Of a DNA stretch of 64,000 nt, positions 52,573-61,940 are shown in pieces. The translations under genes and the position numbers were made by a program. Numbering within the stretch: position 1 is the first letter of the stretch; each line of letters starts with the position of its first letter. Under the pieces are notes generated by a model. That model saw only the letters and a list, made by a program, of their open reading frames with translations, did no database searches and was not told the DNA's origin. The stretch is from Pseudarcicella hirudinis (lineage in GTDB: Bacteria; Bacteroidota; Bacteroidia; Cytophagales; Spirosomataceae): assembly GCF_900115665.1 (NCBI RefSeq), contig NZ_FOXH01000009.1, positions 62,001 through 126,000 of the forward strand, in the 5' to 3' direction.

Positions 52573-53508
52573 TTAAATAGGAAGTATTTTTTTCTCCTTG
52601 CTTTTTCTCATATTCTCAGGAACAGCCGCTTCAATGGCCTCTTTCAGGGCTTTAATAACACCCATTTTACTGTAATTTTTATGAGTAACCAGGCTGACTT
52701 CCCTTACCGGAGCAGGAGAGGCAAACTGACGAATCAGATTGGTTTGTCTTTCTTCAAAATCTATCGTAGCCATTTCCGGTAAAATCGTGATTCCCTGATT
52801 TCTCTCTACCATTCTTTTGAGTGTTTCCAAACTCCCGGCCTGGTATTCAAAATGGTTGGAATTAATTACTTTTCGTTTCAGCTCACATAAATTCTCTATT
52901 TGTGAACGAAGGCAATGTCCTTCTTCCAACAGCCATAATTTACTCGGGTCAATGTCTTCGGAGAGAGCGTATTTCTTTTGAAACAAGGCATTTTCCTCGG
53001 AAACATATAAAACAAGTTCCTCATAAAAAACAGGATATTCGTTCAAATGACTGGCATGCAGTGGCGTGGCGAGCAAACCAATATCCAATTGATCATCTTT
53101 GAGTTTTTTAATGATGTTTTCTGTCGTTAATTCCTTAATCTTAAGCTGAATGTTTGGGAATTTATTCAGAAATTCTGTCAGAAATAAAGGCAGCAGATAA
53201 GGAGCAATGGTTGGAATTACACCCAGTCTGACTTCTCCGGAAACGTCATTTTTGCCACAACTTATCACTTCTCTGATCTTGCCGAACTCACTTAACGTAG
53301 TTCTGGCCTGTTGTATAATTTCAAGGCCGATTTGCGTGGTACTGACAGGTTGTTTACTTCTGTCGAATATTTTTACACCCAGTTCATCTTCCAGTTTTTG
53401 TATCTGCATACTCAGTGTTGGCTGGGTAATAAAACAACTGTCTGCTGCCTGAACAAAATTTTTGTGATTGTCAACGGCTACAATATATTCTAATTGGGTG
53501 ATTGTCAT
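52573..53508 (-). CDS. oxyR: OxyR-type LysR peroxide sensor
   Basis: The protein has 311 residues. The ATG at 53508 (MTITQLEYIVAVDNHKNFVQAADSCF) gives the LysR winged helix at the very N-terminus, and the longer frame adds 17 residues. The regulatory domain has EEGHCLRSQIENLC, in which the two redox cysteines fall at residues 199 and 208, exactly the E. coli OxyR numbering. The peroxide-sensing disulfide should therefore be functional. It is divergent from an AhpC gene with 211 bases between, and those bases probably hold its binding site and both promoters. Confidence 0.92.
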   Translation of the reverse strand: MTITQLEYIVAVDNHKNFVQAADSCFITQPTLSMQIQKLEDELGVKIFDRSKQPVSTTQIGLEIIQQARTTLSEFGKIREVISCGKNDVSGEVRLGVIPTIAPYLLPLFLTEFLNKFPNIQLKIKELTTENIIKKLKDDQLDIGLLATPLHASHLNEYPVFYEELVLYVSEENALFQKKYALSEDIDPSKLWLLEEGHCLRSQIENLCELKRKVINSNHFEYQAGSLETLKRMVERNQGITILPEMATIDFEERQTNLIRQFASPAPVREVSLVTHKNYSKMGVIKALKEAIEAAVPENMRKSKEKKILPI

Positions 53509-53547
53509 GTCTTTAATGGGTGATATAGATTTTAATGATAAAGTTAT

Positions 53548-53555
53548 CAAAAATA
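53548..53555 (-). promoter_or_regulatory. Putative -7 box (TATTTTTG) for oxyR
   Basis: The minus strand reads TATTTTTG, a TAnnTTTG match, 40 bases before the ATG at 53508. It sits against the rightward ahpC promoter region, as expected for an autoregulated divergent pair. Confidence 0.38.
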
Positions 53556-53560
53556 TCAAT

Positions 53561-53591
53561 TTGCTTTGACGCTAATTTAAGAGGAATTTTG
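53561..53591 (+). promoter_or_regulatory. Putative ahpC promoter
   Basis: TTG at 53561-53563 and GAATTTTG at 53584-53591 are 20 bases apart, the spacing of Bacteroidota -33/-7 elements. The -7 box has G instead of T at its first base. The rest of the spacer to 53719 is AT-rich. Confidence 0.35.
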
Positions 53592-53719
53592 CAGAAGAAA
53601 AAAATAAAACTTTTCAAATATAGATGCTTCAAATTTAAGTTAAATCGATATTTAAATTGTATAATTTTAATATTTATTTTTACTAAAACGGCATTTTAAC
53701 ATATCCAAATCTTAAAGCC

Positions 53720-54274
53720 ATGTCAAACAGAATGCTTTCTTTAGGTTCGCAGTTCCCAACTTTCAAAAAAACTGCCGTTGTATCTTTAGAAAAAGGAAAT
53801 GAATTTTATGATATCACTTCTGAAGATCACAAAAACAATGATAAATGGATGGTAATGTTCTGGTGGCCGAAAGATTTTACTTTCGTTTGTCCTACGGAAA
53901 TTGCTGCTTTTAATACAAAAGTTTCTGATTTTGCTGACCGTGATACGATCCTGATCGGTGCTTCTACTGATTCTGAGTTTGTTCACCTTGCCTGGAGAAA
54001 AGACCATGAAGATTTGCGTGGTTTGAAATTCCCTATGCTGGCTGATACTTCTAAGTCTTTGGCTGAAGAATTAGGTATTTTAGAAGCAAATGAAAAAATT
54101 GCTTACCGTGTAACTTATATTGTTGATCCGCAAGGTATTATCCGTTGGGTATCTGCCAACGATTTGTCAGTAGGACGTAACGTTGACGAAGTGATCCGTG
54201 TATTGGATGCTTTGCAGACTGACGAGCTTTGCCCATGTAACTGGAAAGCCGGAGAAGAAACATTGAGCGTTTAG
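53720..54274 (+). CDS. ahpC: Peroxiredoxin AhpC (mycobacterial type)
   Basis: This 184-residue 2-Cys peroxiredoxin has the peroxidatic cysteine in WPKDFTFVCPTEIAAFN (Cys57). The C-terminal motif DELCPCNWKAGEETL carries Cys171 and Cys173. This CxC form, and the overall sequence (SVGRNVDEVIRVLDALQTDELC), match mycobacterial AhpC, which uses three cysteines and is reduced by AhpD. No ahpF gene is here, and the next gene downstream encodes an AhpD-like protein. It should reduce peroxides in the cytoplasm. It is divergent from oxyR. Confidence 0.92.
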   Translation: MSNRMLSLGSQFPTFKKTAVVSLEKGNEFYDITSEDHKNNDKWMVMFWWPKDFTFVCPTEIAAFNTKVSDFADRDTILIGASTDSEFVHLAWRKDHEDLRGLKFPMLADTSKSLAEELGILEANEKIAYRVTYIVDPQGIIRWVSANDLSVGRNVDEVIRVLDALQTDELCPCNWKAGEETLSV

Positions 54275-54284
54275 TATCTTCTTT

Positions 54285-54330
54285 ATGAGTTATGAATTAT
54301 GGGTTGTGAATCTTATAATTCATAACTCAT
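54285..54330. repeat. AT-rich palindrome between ahpC and ahpD-like genes, with a third partial copy
   Basis: ATGAGTTATGAATTAT (54285-54300) and ATAATTCATAACTCAT (54315-54330) are perfect 16-base inverted copies. AATTCATAACTCA recurs at about 54343-54355, so three copies of one unit lie within 70 bases. It has no T-run and sits inside an apparent operon. It looks like a small intergenic repeat unit. It was not seen elsewhere in the window. Confidence 0.6.
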
Positions 54331-54362
54331 AATTTTATTCACAATTCATAACTCAGAATATT

Positions 54363-54947
54363 ATGTTTGGAGTAGCCAATGAAACCAAGGCCAACTTACT
54401 AAAAGAAGTAAATCTGCCTGAAAACTTTGAAAGTCTCTTTTTAGACCGTCTCAATACTGCCGATCATCGTTATATTAAAGATTTAAAGATCAACGTTTCC
54501 AATGCATTGAAAGCACAGAATCTTTCTGAGAAAGAAGCTGTTTTGCTGGCTCTGGGCGTTGCAATCAATGAGAAGGCTAATGTCCTTATTTCTTCACTGG
54601 AAGCTCTGGCATTGCAAAAAGAAGCTTCTGAAAAAGAAATCAATGAAGTTGCAGCCTGTGTTTCTTTAATGAACGCAAATAATATCTTCTATCGTTTCCG
54701 TCATTTCATGAATAAAGAATCATATGAAACTGCTCCGGCAGGAATTCGTATGTCAATCATGATGAATCCGGTACTAGGAAAGGAATTTTTCGAATTATTA
54801 AGTCTGGTAATTTCTGCCATCAACGGCTGCGAAATGTGTGTAACTTCTCATGAAGCTTCCGTTAAAGCACATGGAGCAACTGAGCCGAGAATTCTTGATG
54901 CAGTTCGTTTGGGAGCCGTATTTAAGAGTTTTATTACACTTTTGTAA
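54363..54947 (+). CDS. AhpD-like carboxymuconolactone decarboxylase family protein
   Basis: The protein has 194 residues. The C-terminal half has the AhpD redox motif NGCEMCVTSHEASVKAHG with Cys156, Cys159 and His163 (CxxC-x3-H). The N-terminal half repeats the helical fold, giving the two-domain AhpD layout. AhpD shuttles electrons from lipoyl enzymes to AhpC. It follows ahpC by 88 bases on the same strand. Together with the divergent OxyR gene this is the mycobacterial arrangement. Symbol left blank because the family has several other activities. Confidence 0.88.
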   Translation: MFGVANETKANLLKEVNLPENFESLFLDRLNTADHRYIKDLKINVSNALKAQNLSEKEAVLLALGVAINEKANVLISSLEALALQKEASEKEINEVAACVSLMNANNIFYRFRHFMNKESYETAPAGIRMSIMMNPVLGKEFFELLSLVISAINGCEMCVTSHEASVKAHGATEPRILDAVRLGAVFKSFITLL

Positions 54948-54972
54948 TTCCGGGAACGTGTATATTAAAGCG

Positions 54973-55018
54973 TTCATAAAAAAGCTCAGATGAAATACCA
55001 TCTGAGCTTTTTTATGAA
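54973..55018. terminator. Bidirectional terminator after the AhpD-like gene
   Basis: Perfect 20-bp arms (54973-54992 and 54999-55018, core AAAAAAGCTCAGATG) with a 6-base loop end the rightward peroxide operon and the leftward AlgJ-like gene. Confidence 0.92.
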
Positions 55019-55032
55019 ATCCAGTATTAAAG

Positions 55033-56073
55033 CTATTGGTTACTTTCAGGAGAAAAGATGGAATAATTTACCTTTTTTAACCAGATATCTCTTCCGGCGC
55101 AACTCCAATGGGTATCACTTTTCAGATACATTTCAGAAGGCTGACGAACAAAGTCTGAGTAAACATCTATAACAGGTACTTTCAACGCCCGATCTGTCTG
55201 AACTTTCTCAATGATATGATTATATTTTCCGAGATCCGGAGCCAGAATACTTACTTTATTCGGAATGATTGAAAGATAAACTTCATCAAATCCGGCTTTT
55301 TTATATTTATCCTGTGTTTGATTAATCATTTCTACCAAATGTTGTATTTCAGCCTCGGAAACTTCGCTGAAAGAGGAGGTCTGGTGTTCCCCTGACTCCA
55401 CTTCTTCAAAATAGAACAACGATTGCCTGTTTTTCGATAACACTACTTTTTTTTCTGCCCTATCAAAAAATCTAAGGTTAAAAGCGGCTTTTATTTCTTT
55501 GAAAAACAAAAAGAAGTCATAATTGAAAAGCGTATGTTCCAACCTTTCTTCGGTACCTCCGGGAAAGAATATTTTGATGAAATTTTCTAATCTTTGTTTT
55601 TTTGTAACATAGGGTTTGGGTGCATTTTCTTCATTTTTACCAGGGTTTTTCACAATCCTGAAATTATCAGCTTCCTTCCCGAAATGCTCCCGGAATGTTC
55701 TTTCTACAGTTTCCAGTATCAGTACGTTCCTTTGAGCGGTATCAAGCACAATATCTTTAGATTTAGCCCAATGTGTATAATCATAATTCTGTGCTTTAAA
55801 ATCATTGGCATTGACCCGCTGCTCTTCGGTAAAACTATCTCCTATGATAAAAATATTAGTTTTATGGTCCGTTGATTTCCCCGGAAGTAAATCGGGGCAG
55901 ATACTTGCTTTTTCCTTAAACTGAGGTAAAAACGACAAGCGGTACAAATCTCCGTAACGATAATCATCCGGAAAAAGATGCGATTTACCCATTGCCAGAT
56001 AAAACTCCGGAAAATAGGCTTCAGCCCAGAGAAAGATTACAAGTACCAGACCAATATATCTTAAAGCCTTCAT
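55033..56073 (-). CDS. AlgJ/AlgX-like SGNH-type protein, partner of the MBOAT acyltransferase
   Basis: The protein has about 346 residues. The start is taken at the ATG at 56073 (MKALRYIGLVLVIFLWAEAY), with AAGGA 8 bases upstream. An ATG two codons out (56079) is also possible, and the long frame beyond it overlaps the MBOAT gene. A single N-terminal membrane anchor is followed by FIIGDSFTEEQRV (Ser nucleophile) and, near the C-terminus, LKSDTHWSCAG, the Asp-His pair of the AlgX/AlgJ fold. The gene lies 10 bases after the MBOAT gene. It probably completes acetyl transfer to a surface polysaccharide in the periplasm. Confidence 0.75.
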   Translation of the reverse strand: MKALRYIGLVLVIFLWAEAYFPEFYLAMGKSHLFPDDYRYGDLYRLSFLPQFKEKASICPDLLPGKSTDHKTNIFIIGDSFTEEQRVNANDFKAQNYDYTHWAKSKDIVLDTAQRNVLILETVERTFREHFGKEADNFRIVKNPGKNEENAPKPYVTKKQRLENFIKIFFPGGTEERLEHTLFNYDFFLFFKEIKAAFNLRFFDRAEKKVVLSKNRQSLFYFEEVESGEHQTSSFSEVSEAEIQHLVEMINQTQDKYKKAGFDEVYLSIIPNKVSILAPDLGKYNHIIEKVQTDRALKVPVIDVYSDFVRQPSEMYLKSDTHWSCAGRDIWLKKVNYSIFSPESNQ

Positions 56074-56083
56074 TAGCATATCC

Positions 56084-57487
56084 TTAAAATTGAAAATAGA
56101 TAAACTGATTGGTGTTGAACACGCCAAAAAAGTAAGTGATAATGACAAAACCTGCAAACAACAGCGCAAAACGCTTATTGTCTGAAGTTGAAACATAAAA
56201 ATAGAAACGTTCTTTCAGCATCAAAAGCATAATTAATAACACAGAAAAAATCAATTCGGTCGTATTTAGAGAAGAAACTAGCGGTTCATGGATATTCAGG
56301 GTAAATATTTTTTTCAGAATAAGGAAAGAGTCTTTCATACTCACTGCTCTGAAAAAGACCCAGGAAAGCGTTACAAGACTGAATGTGAATACCAGATTGA
56401 TACTTTTTCCCCAGAAATTGTCCGGAAGAGCCATTTTAGGAAAATACTTGTTTCTTACGATGGCTAATACGAGATAGGTTCCATGCAGGCACCCCCAGAC
56501 AACAAAGGTCCATTTAGCGCCATGCCACAAACCACTTACCATAAAAATAATAAACTGGTTGAGGTATCTTCTGAATTCTCCTTTTCTGTTTCCTCCCAAT
56601 GGTATGTAAAGATAATCTCTGAACCAAGAAGACAAGGATATATGCCATCTGCTCCAAAATTCGGAGATAGATCTGGAGAAATAAGGACTCTTGAAGTTTT
56701 CCATCAGATCGTATCCCATGACCCTCGCAGAGCCTAAAGCAATATCAGAGTAGCCTGAAAAATCACAATAAATCTGGAATGCATAGAATATTGTGGCGAC
56801 CAAAAGTGTTATACCATTTTTCTCATGCGGGTCCTTGTAGGCATAATCAACCAGCATACCGAGTCTTTCCGCAATTACTACTTTCTTGAAAAAACCCCAG
56901 GCCATCAGAAGCAAACCACTTTTTACTTTTTCCCAGTCGAAAGCATGAAACTCATGAAACTGGTGCAATACGTTTTGTGGTCTTTCGATAGGTCCTGCCA
57001 CCAATTGCGGATAGAACATCACATAGAGTGCATAAATCCCGAAATTTCTTTCAGATTTCTGATTTCCACGATATACTTCAATGGTATAGCTCATTGCCTG
57101 AAAGGTATGGAAAGAGAGACCAATCGGCAAAATAAAACTGGTATACGGAATAGGATTAGCGATGTCAAAATGCCACAGAAGAGCTCCTAAATTCTCATTA
57201 AAGAAGTTGAAATATTTAAAATAAGCCAGAATGCCAATGTTTGAAATCAGACTTATCACGAGCAAAAGTTTCCTTTGATAACCTTCTGCCTTTTCAATCC
57301 AGATTCCTGCAAAATAGTCAATGATGATTGTAACAAAGAGAATAATAATATACTCCGGCCTGAAAATCATGTAGAAATAACAACTCGCCAGCAGTAATAA
57401 CTTCCAGCGGCCTCCCAGTCCCAGACTGAAATAGGCGAGTGTTACTATGATAAAAAATAATAAAAAATGCAGTGAATTAAAAACCAT
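56084..57487 (-). CDS. MBOAT family O-acyltransferase (AlgI-like)
   Basis: This 467-residue polytopic membrane protein has the MBOAT hallmark SGLWHGAKWTFVVWG with the catalytic-type histidine at His322. Before it come CDFSGYSDIALGSARVMGYDLMENFKSPYFSRSISEFWSRWHISLSSWFRDYLYIPLGGN, all strongly family-typical. AlgI-type proteins carry acyl groups across the inner membrane to polysaccharides. It forms a tight pair with the AlgJ-like gene downstream. Neither neighbour is an alginate gene, so the acceptor polymer is unknown. Confidence 0.92.
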   Translation of the reverse strand: MVFNSLHFLLFFIIVTLAYFSLGLGGRWKLLLLASCYFYMIFRPEYIIILFVTIIIDYFAGIWIEKAEGYQRKLLLVISLISNIGILAYFKYFNFFNENLGALLWHFDIANPIPYTSFILPIGLSFHTFQAMSYTIEVYRGNQKSERNFGIYALYVMFYPQLVAGPIERPQNVLHQFHEFHAFDWEKVKSGLLLMAWGFFKKVVIAERLGMLVDYAYKDPHEKNGITLLVATIFYAFQIYCDFSGYSDIALGSARVMGYDLMENFKSPYFSRSISEFWSRWHISLSSWFRDYLYIPLGGNRKGEFRRYLNQFIIFMVSGLWHGAKWTFVVWGCLHGTYLVLAIVRNKYFPKMALPDNFWGKSINLVFTFSLVTLSWVFFRAVSMKDSFLILKKIFTLNIHEPLVSSLNTTELIFSVLLIMLLMLKERFYFYVSTSDNKRFALLFAGFVIITYFFGVFNTNQFIYFQF

Positions 57488-57543
57488 AATGTTTGCCTGT
57501 CTTTCTCAATATTTTGTTAAATGGGTTAATTTAACCTTGATTT

Positions 57544-60225
57544 TTATTTCATTTTTACTGACCACGTTTCAATGGCTTCCGGCCCCACAGCTGTAATTAA
57601 CAGTTTCTGATAAGACTCTGAATAGGTAATCTGAGGCGGATATTTTGAGGTAATAGCCCGATCACCGATTTTATTACCGCCCATGTCGTATAATCTGTGT
57701 TCATTATCTGTGGAAATACAGAATACTTTGATATTGGCCCCGAGATTATAGAAATGAAATTCCTTTTCTCCGAATCCCAGATCTTTTATAGTACAAATCT
57801 CGTTTTCGGATTTATCCAAAATTGTAACATTTTTACCATTATTTCGCATAATGAACCACTCAATTCCTTTTTCATCTGCAGTAAATTGAAAATCACTGAC
57901 ATTCACTGGCCTGAAAAGCTGTTTTTTCTCCTCTATTTTACCTGAAAGCCCTATTTTAAAAAGGTTTCCGGTTTTATCACCTATGGCTCTGATCGACAGA
58001 GAATTACCCGCTTTTTCCAGTAAAAGCGGATTTCTGAAATGGCTCTGCAGGTTAAGCGGAAAGCCGGCAGCAGATTTCCCTGACTGATTGACGGCATTCA
58101 GTTTGCCGTTTTCATCAAGAAGAATTGCAAATTCTGTATTATTCAGCATAACCATTGGAAATGGGAATAAGTACTTTGATGAACCTCTTGCGGTAATCTT
58201 TTTGCAGGTCATGCCGGCTTTATCCAGTTCGTAATTATTTCCGTCCGAAGCGATAAAAGAGACGTTTGACTGCTCTGCGCCGTTGTTAAAAACAGCAAAA
58301 TTAGTCAGGTTATTAATGTGGTGAGGCTTTGAAGTTCTGATTTCAAAACCTTTTTCATTTCTGGCCAGCACATAAATACGGCTTCTGCCGGAACAAATAT
58401 ATTGCTGGCGTTTATCATCAAAAAACTGAACAGGTTTGAAATCACTTTTAATGAGTTCTCCCAGTTTTTTAGACCAGATCTTCTTTCCGTATTTTAACAG
58501 ATATAATGTGCTGTCTTCTCCCTGAACAAGTGTTTCAATCAGATGAGAAACCGGATTTGCCAGAAAGAAAGGATTGCTTGCTGCTCTGATATTTGTATTA
58601 TTAAGCATGACCAGGGTATTCGAAAAATCGCTTTCCCTGATTTTTGAAGATTCATTTAGCCAGGTAATCTGACTGGAAAGAGTATTATTTTCAAGATTTC
58701 TCTGAAAAATGAGATTCTGAGAGCCTGCATCCGTTTCCTTGAATTTTGCCAGTTTTTGCTGCCATTTTGAAGTAAAAGCCGCGGATGTTCCTTCCCAGCC
58801 TTTTACGGGGTTGAAGACAAATGTTATATTAGCAGCCTTGCAGGATTTCAGAATCGATTGATTTTTGTAAGAATTACTCCATACATCACCTTTGCTGATA
58901 GAAAGCAGATAATCCTGTAAAGTGCTGAGATCATTGGCAATCACCACATAACCATTGTAATTTGTGAAATAACTTTCTTCAAAATCAGCCCCTAAACCAC
59001 CAAACAACAAACCAGGAAAATTCTTTAATCCTAAGGTGCTGACATTAAAACTTCCGTACCGTTCCGAAAAATCCCTGCGGTTTTCACTTGCAGCCACTTT
59101 CCTTGAAATATTCGTGAATGCTCTGTATAACTGATTTTCTGAAGCTTCGCGGATCAATAAAATCCTTTTAGAACCATTTCCTTCGTAGTTCTCCATACCC
59201 AGAAGAATGATTTCTTTTCCCGTTTTCTCAAATATACTTTTGAAATCAACCCCAAAACGGGTATTGGCCATTTCTTTGAGTTGTGAGATTTTCTTATCAC
59301 TTTCCTGCAATTTACCAATGGCTTCACCCATTAAAAAGGGGTTACTCAGGGAGAAATGAAGCACCATTGCCGAGCTGTTCGGAATTAGTCCGGCAGCGGA
59401 AATTTTCTCCGGAGTCTGGTTTTCGAAAACCTTCCAGAAAGAATTTTCCGTATCTATCTTTTCAACGGAGACACCGTTTACGGCTTTCTGCTTTGCAAAT
59501 TTATGAATCTCAAGATGATTACTTTCCGGCAGTAAACCGGCCAGAAAAGTGCTGAACTCCTGTCCGTACTGAAGGGAATAAGACGAAAAATGACTGATAG
59601 CTTTAGCATTGAAATGCAGGAAAGTCTGAAGGGTGTCAGACTTACTCTCCAGGTTCAGATTTTTTGCCCACAGATTTTTCCTGTTCAGAACGATATCTTC
59701 TATCAATAAACTCGAACGGCTAAAAATGAGATGATTATCTTCTAAAAGATAAGAGAGAACGGATTTTGAAGAAGCATCAATTATTTCATAAATTTTATAG
59801 CCACGGGTTGTATGACGAATGCCTCTCATTCCTTCAGTTTTAAAAGACATTTCCCTGAGTTTTTCAACGAAAGGTCTGTCTTCCCCCCGTATAGGAGCAA
59901 AGGTTACAAATTGAAGATTGTCTTTCCCTTCCGGTAACAAAGCAAAAAGAAGGTTTTTATCTCCCAGAAAATCGCTGATTTCTGTTTTGTTAAAGCCGAT
60001 TTTTCGTAAAAGCTCTAATTGTTTCTTTGCTTCCGCAACAGGCAGAACCCTTTGAAATGCTTTATTGAAATTAGTTTTCTGAATGGAATTACTTTCTACG
60101 AGGAGCAGGGTTTTATCCGGGATGAAATCTGCCAGAGACGCACTTTCTGAGGTCATATTTTTGTAAAAAAAATAACCACCTACTGCTGCCAGTAAACCTG
60201 CGAGAAGTAAAAGTGCCTTTTTCAT
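57544..60225 (-). CDS. Large periplasmic protein of unknown function, DUF3352-like with a beta-propeller-like C-terminus
   Basis: The protein has 893 residues. The ATG at 60225 (MKKALLLLAGLLAAVGGYFFYKN) gives an N-terminal membrane anchor. The first 500 residues resemble the DUF3352 plan: ADFIPDKTLLLVESNSIQKTNF, LLFALLPEGKDNLQFVTF, and a repeated half with the phrase SKGDVWSNSYKNQSILKS. The last 350 residues are repetitive beta-strand sequence, with a FG-GAP-like NQSGKSAAGFPLNL, and look like a seven-bladed propeller. No catalytic motif is visible. It lies 56 bases upstream of the MBOAT gene and may be part of the same export or sensing module. Confidence 0.7.
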   Translation of the reverse strand: MKKALLLLAGLLAAVGGYFFYKNMTSESASLADFIPDKTLLLVESNSIQKTNFNKAFQRVLPVAEAKKQLELLRKIGFNKTEISDFLGDKNLLFALLPEGKDNLQFVTFAPIRGEDRPFVEKLREMSFKTEGMRGIRHTTRGYKIYEIIDASSKSVLSYLLEDNHLIFSRSSLLIEDIVLNRKNLWAKNLNLESKSDTLQTFLHFNAKAISHFSSYSLQYGQEFSTFLAGLLPESNHLEIHKFAKQKAVNGVSVEKIDTENSFWKVFENQTPEKISAAGLIPNSSAMVLHFSLSNPFLMGEAIGKLQESDKKISQLKEMANTRFGVDFKSIFEKTGKEIILLGMENYEGNGSKRILLIREASENQLYRAFTNISRKVAASENRRDFSERYGSFNVSTLGLKNFPGLLFGGLGADFEESYFTNYNGYVVIANDLSTLQDYLLSISKGDVWSNSYKNQSILKSCKAANITFVFNPVKGWEGTSAAFTSKWQQKLAKFKETDAGSQNLIFQRNLENNTLSSQITWLNESSKIRESDFSNTLVMLNNTNIRAASNPFFLANPVSHLIETLVQGEDSTLYLLKYGKKIWSKKLGELIKSDFKPVQFFDDKRQQYICSGRSRIYVLARNEKGFEIRTSKPHHINNLTNFAVFNNGAEQSNVSFIASDGNNYELDKAGMTCKKITARGSSKYLFPFPMVMLNNTEFAILLDENGKLNAVNQSGKSAAGFPLNLQSHFRNPLLLEKAGNSLSIRAIGDKTGNLFKIGLSGKIEEKKQLFRPVNVSDFQFTADEKGIEWFIMRNNGKNVTILDKSENEICTIKDLGFGEKEFHFYNLGANIKVFCISTDNEHRLYDMGGNKIGDRAITSKYPPQITYSESYQKLLITAVGPEAIETWSVKMK

Positions 60226-60349
60226 AAGGTAGAAATATGGCAATGTATAAATTTAGGAACAGACCTTTCAGAAATCGATTATTTCTGCTCTTATCTGTAA
60301 ATGCTGATTTATCGGAAAAACCTTACATTTTACAACCGGGCAGTGGTAA

Positions 60350-60389
60350 AAAAACTATCCTTGCACTAGAAATTTAGAACAAGGATAGT
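60350..60389 (-). terminator. Leftward terminator after the FAD-dependent gene
   Basis: ACTATCCTTG (60354-60363) pairs with CAAGGATAGT (60380-60389). On the minus strand the stem is followed by TTTTTTT. It ends the FAD gene, whose stop is at 60465. Confidence 0.82.
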
Positions 60390-60464
60390 GTCTTAAATAA
60401 TGTTTCTGTATTTATCGGAACTGACGTCTGTGCAATTTTAGTATTCCTGATAATTAAAATAAAA

Positions 60465-61856
60465 CTATTTTCCCCACATGGCATTGGCCGTATCCGGGAA
60501 ATTTAAAGTAAGTTCGGGTACGCCCAAAACTACTTTGTTTACCCATTCAACTCCCTGCATTAATGAGTGATCCTGATTTGACACCTCATATTTCCAGGCT
60601 CCGAAACGTCCTCTTGAATAAATATCAGATTTTTCAAGAGCCGGTAACACTGTCTTAAGAATGCTGTCTCTTTCTACAGAAGGAGTTGGGTAACCATAAT
60701 CTGTAGAGAAAAGGAACTCTGAAACAATATCTTCTTCTGAGTCAATAAGTTTATCTTCAATCATTGCTCTGACGGTATCTTTAATCAAAGCAGCTCTGTC
60801 AACAGGTTTGCATTCAGATTCACTTACTTCGGCCATTAATGACCATTGATTGTTAATATCCGGAACGTTGAACGGACTGTAATTTGAGAAAACAGTGATA
60901 CGATAATACGGGCTGTTTGATTCAGGGAAATACATCCAGCATTTAGTTGCCAGTTCGGGTTTTGGTTTACCTTTTAAGCCGATTCCGATCACATTGGTCG
61001 AAGAATATTTCAGCCCTTGTGCCTTCTCAACAGTTTCAGGAGATAAGCCATTTACTTTTTTGGCAAAAACGTCCAGAGGCATGGTATTCATTACAAAATC
61101 GTACTCAATTTCTCTTCCGTCAGCCAATATTATTTTCTTTGTACCAGGTTCGATCTGATCAACTTTTGCATTCAGCAATACATTTTCATGACCAACCAAT
61201 TCTCCTACCGCTTTCCAGATTGCTCCGGTACCGCCATGTTTTGGAAACTGAAACGTATTGTTCGGACCCCAGGAGAAATCATCTTTGTCAAATAGAATAT
61301 TCTCTGTAACTCTTTGTAAATCAGTTACTGCAACTCTTTCTCCAACCCAATTGGCATTCATTTGTTCCGGAGGAAATGCCCATACTTTAAAATTGTAGGG
61401 AAACATAAATACCTCTGCCAGTCCTTCACCAAAAGTTGATAAAATCCATTCTCTGAAATTAGCAGGTTTCTTTGAAACCGGATTTTTGTAGAGTTTAATA
61501 AGCCCCTCAAGACATTGCCACATTGTCTCTTTTGGTAAATATTTGATATTGTTCTGGAAAGGATAAGGAACAAAATTATTCTTAATCCAAACCCATGATT
61601 CACGCTGATGAGTAAGCCATCCTTCTTCACCAAGCGCCTTCTTCATCAGATCGTCAAAGTATTTATAGTGTGAAAATTGAACGTGTCCGCCAATATCCCA
61701 GGTAAAGCCTTTGTCATCAACAAAACTGGTTGCCAGACCACCTACATAATTCTCCTTTTCTAAAATTACAAAATCTGTAATGCCAAGTTCTTTTAGTCGG
61801 TAAGCTGCTCCTAAACCAGTCGGACCAGAGCCAATAATTACATATTTATACTTCAT
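60465..61856 (-). CDS. FAD-dependent protein of the UDP-galactopyranose mutase/protoporphyrinogen oxidase-like fold
   Basis: The protein has 463 residues. The N-terminal dinucleotide fold is YVIIGSGPTGLGAAYRLKELG (residues 5-25) with EKENYVGGLATSFVDDKGFTWDIGGHVQFSH, which is the flavin-binding layout of NAD(P)-binding-8 and UGM-like enzymes. ELVGHENVLLNAKVDQIEPG and FGAWKYEVSNQDHSLMQGVEWVNKVV follow. It may isomerise a nucleotide sugar or act as a desaturase. It sits 84 bases after a GT2 gene and near an acyltransferase, so a role in envelope polysaccharide or lipid-linked sugar synthesis is likely. Confidence 0.85.
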   Translation of the reverse strand: MKYKYVIIGSGPTGLGAAYRLKELGITDFVILEKENYVGGLATSFVDDKGFTWDIGGHVQFSHYKYFDDLMKKALGEEGWLTHQRESWVWIKNNFVPYPFQNNIKYLPKETMWQCLEGLIKLYKNPVSKKPANFREWILSTFGEGLAEVFMFPYNFKVWAFPPEQMNANWVGERVAVTDLQRVTENILFDKDDFSWGPNNTFQFPKHGGTGAIWKAVGELVGHENVLLNAKVDQIEPGTKKIILADGREIEYDFVMNTMPLDVFAKKVNGLSPETVEKAQGLKYSSTNVIGIGLKGKPKPELATKCWMYFPESNSPYYRITVFSNYSPFNVPDINNQWSLMAEVSESECKPVDRAALIKDTVRAMIEDKLIDSEEDIVSEFLFSTDYGYPTPSVERDSILKTVLPALEKSDIYSRGRFGAWKYEVSNQDHSLMQGVEWVNKVVLGVPELTLNFPDTANAMWGK

Positions 61857-61940
61857 AAAATTAAAGGGGGTTATTCGATGTCAGATATTTGTTTCCGGAT
61901 TATTAAAAACAGTTTTCTGAAGGTAAACATCGAAACAGGA

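Noticed and set aside
54285-54330. Terminator between ahpC and the AhpD-like gene
   Set aside because: Perfect palindrome but AT-only, no T-run, and inside an apparent operon. Classified as a repeat.
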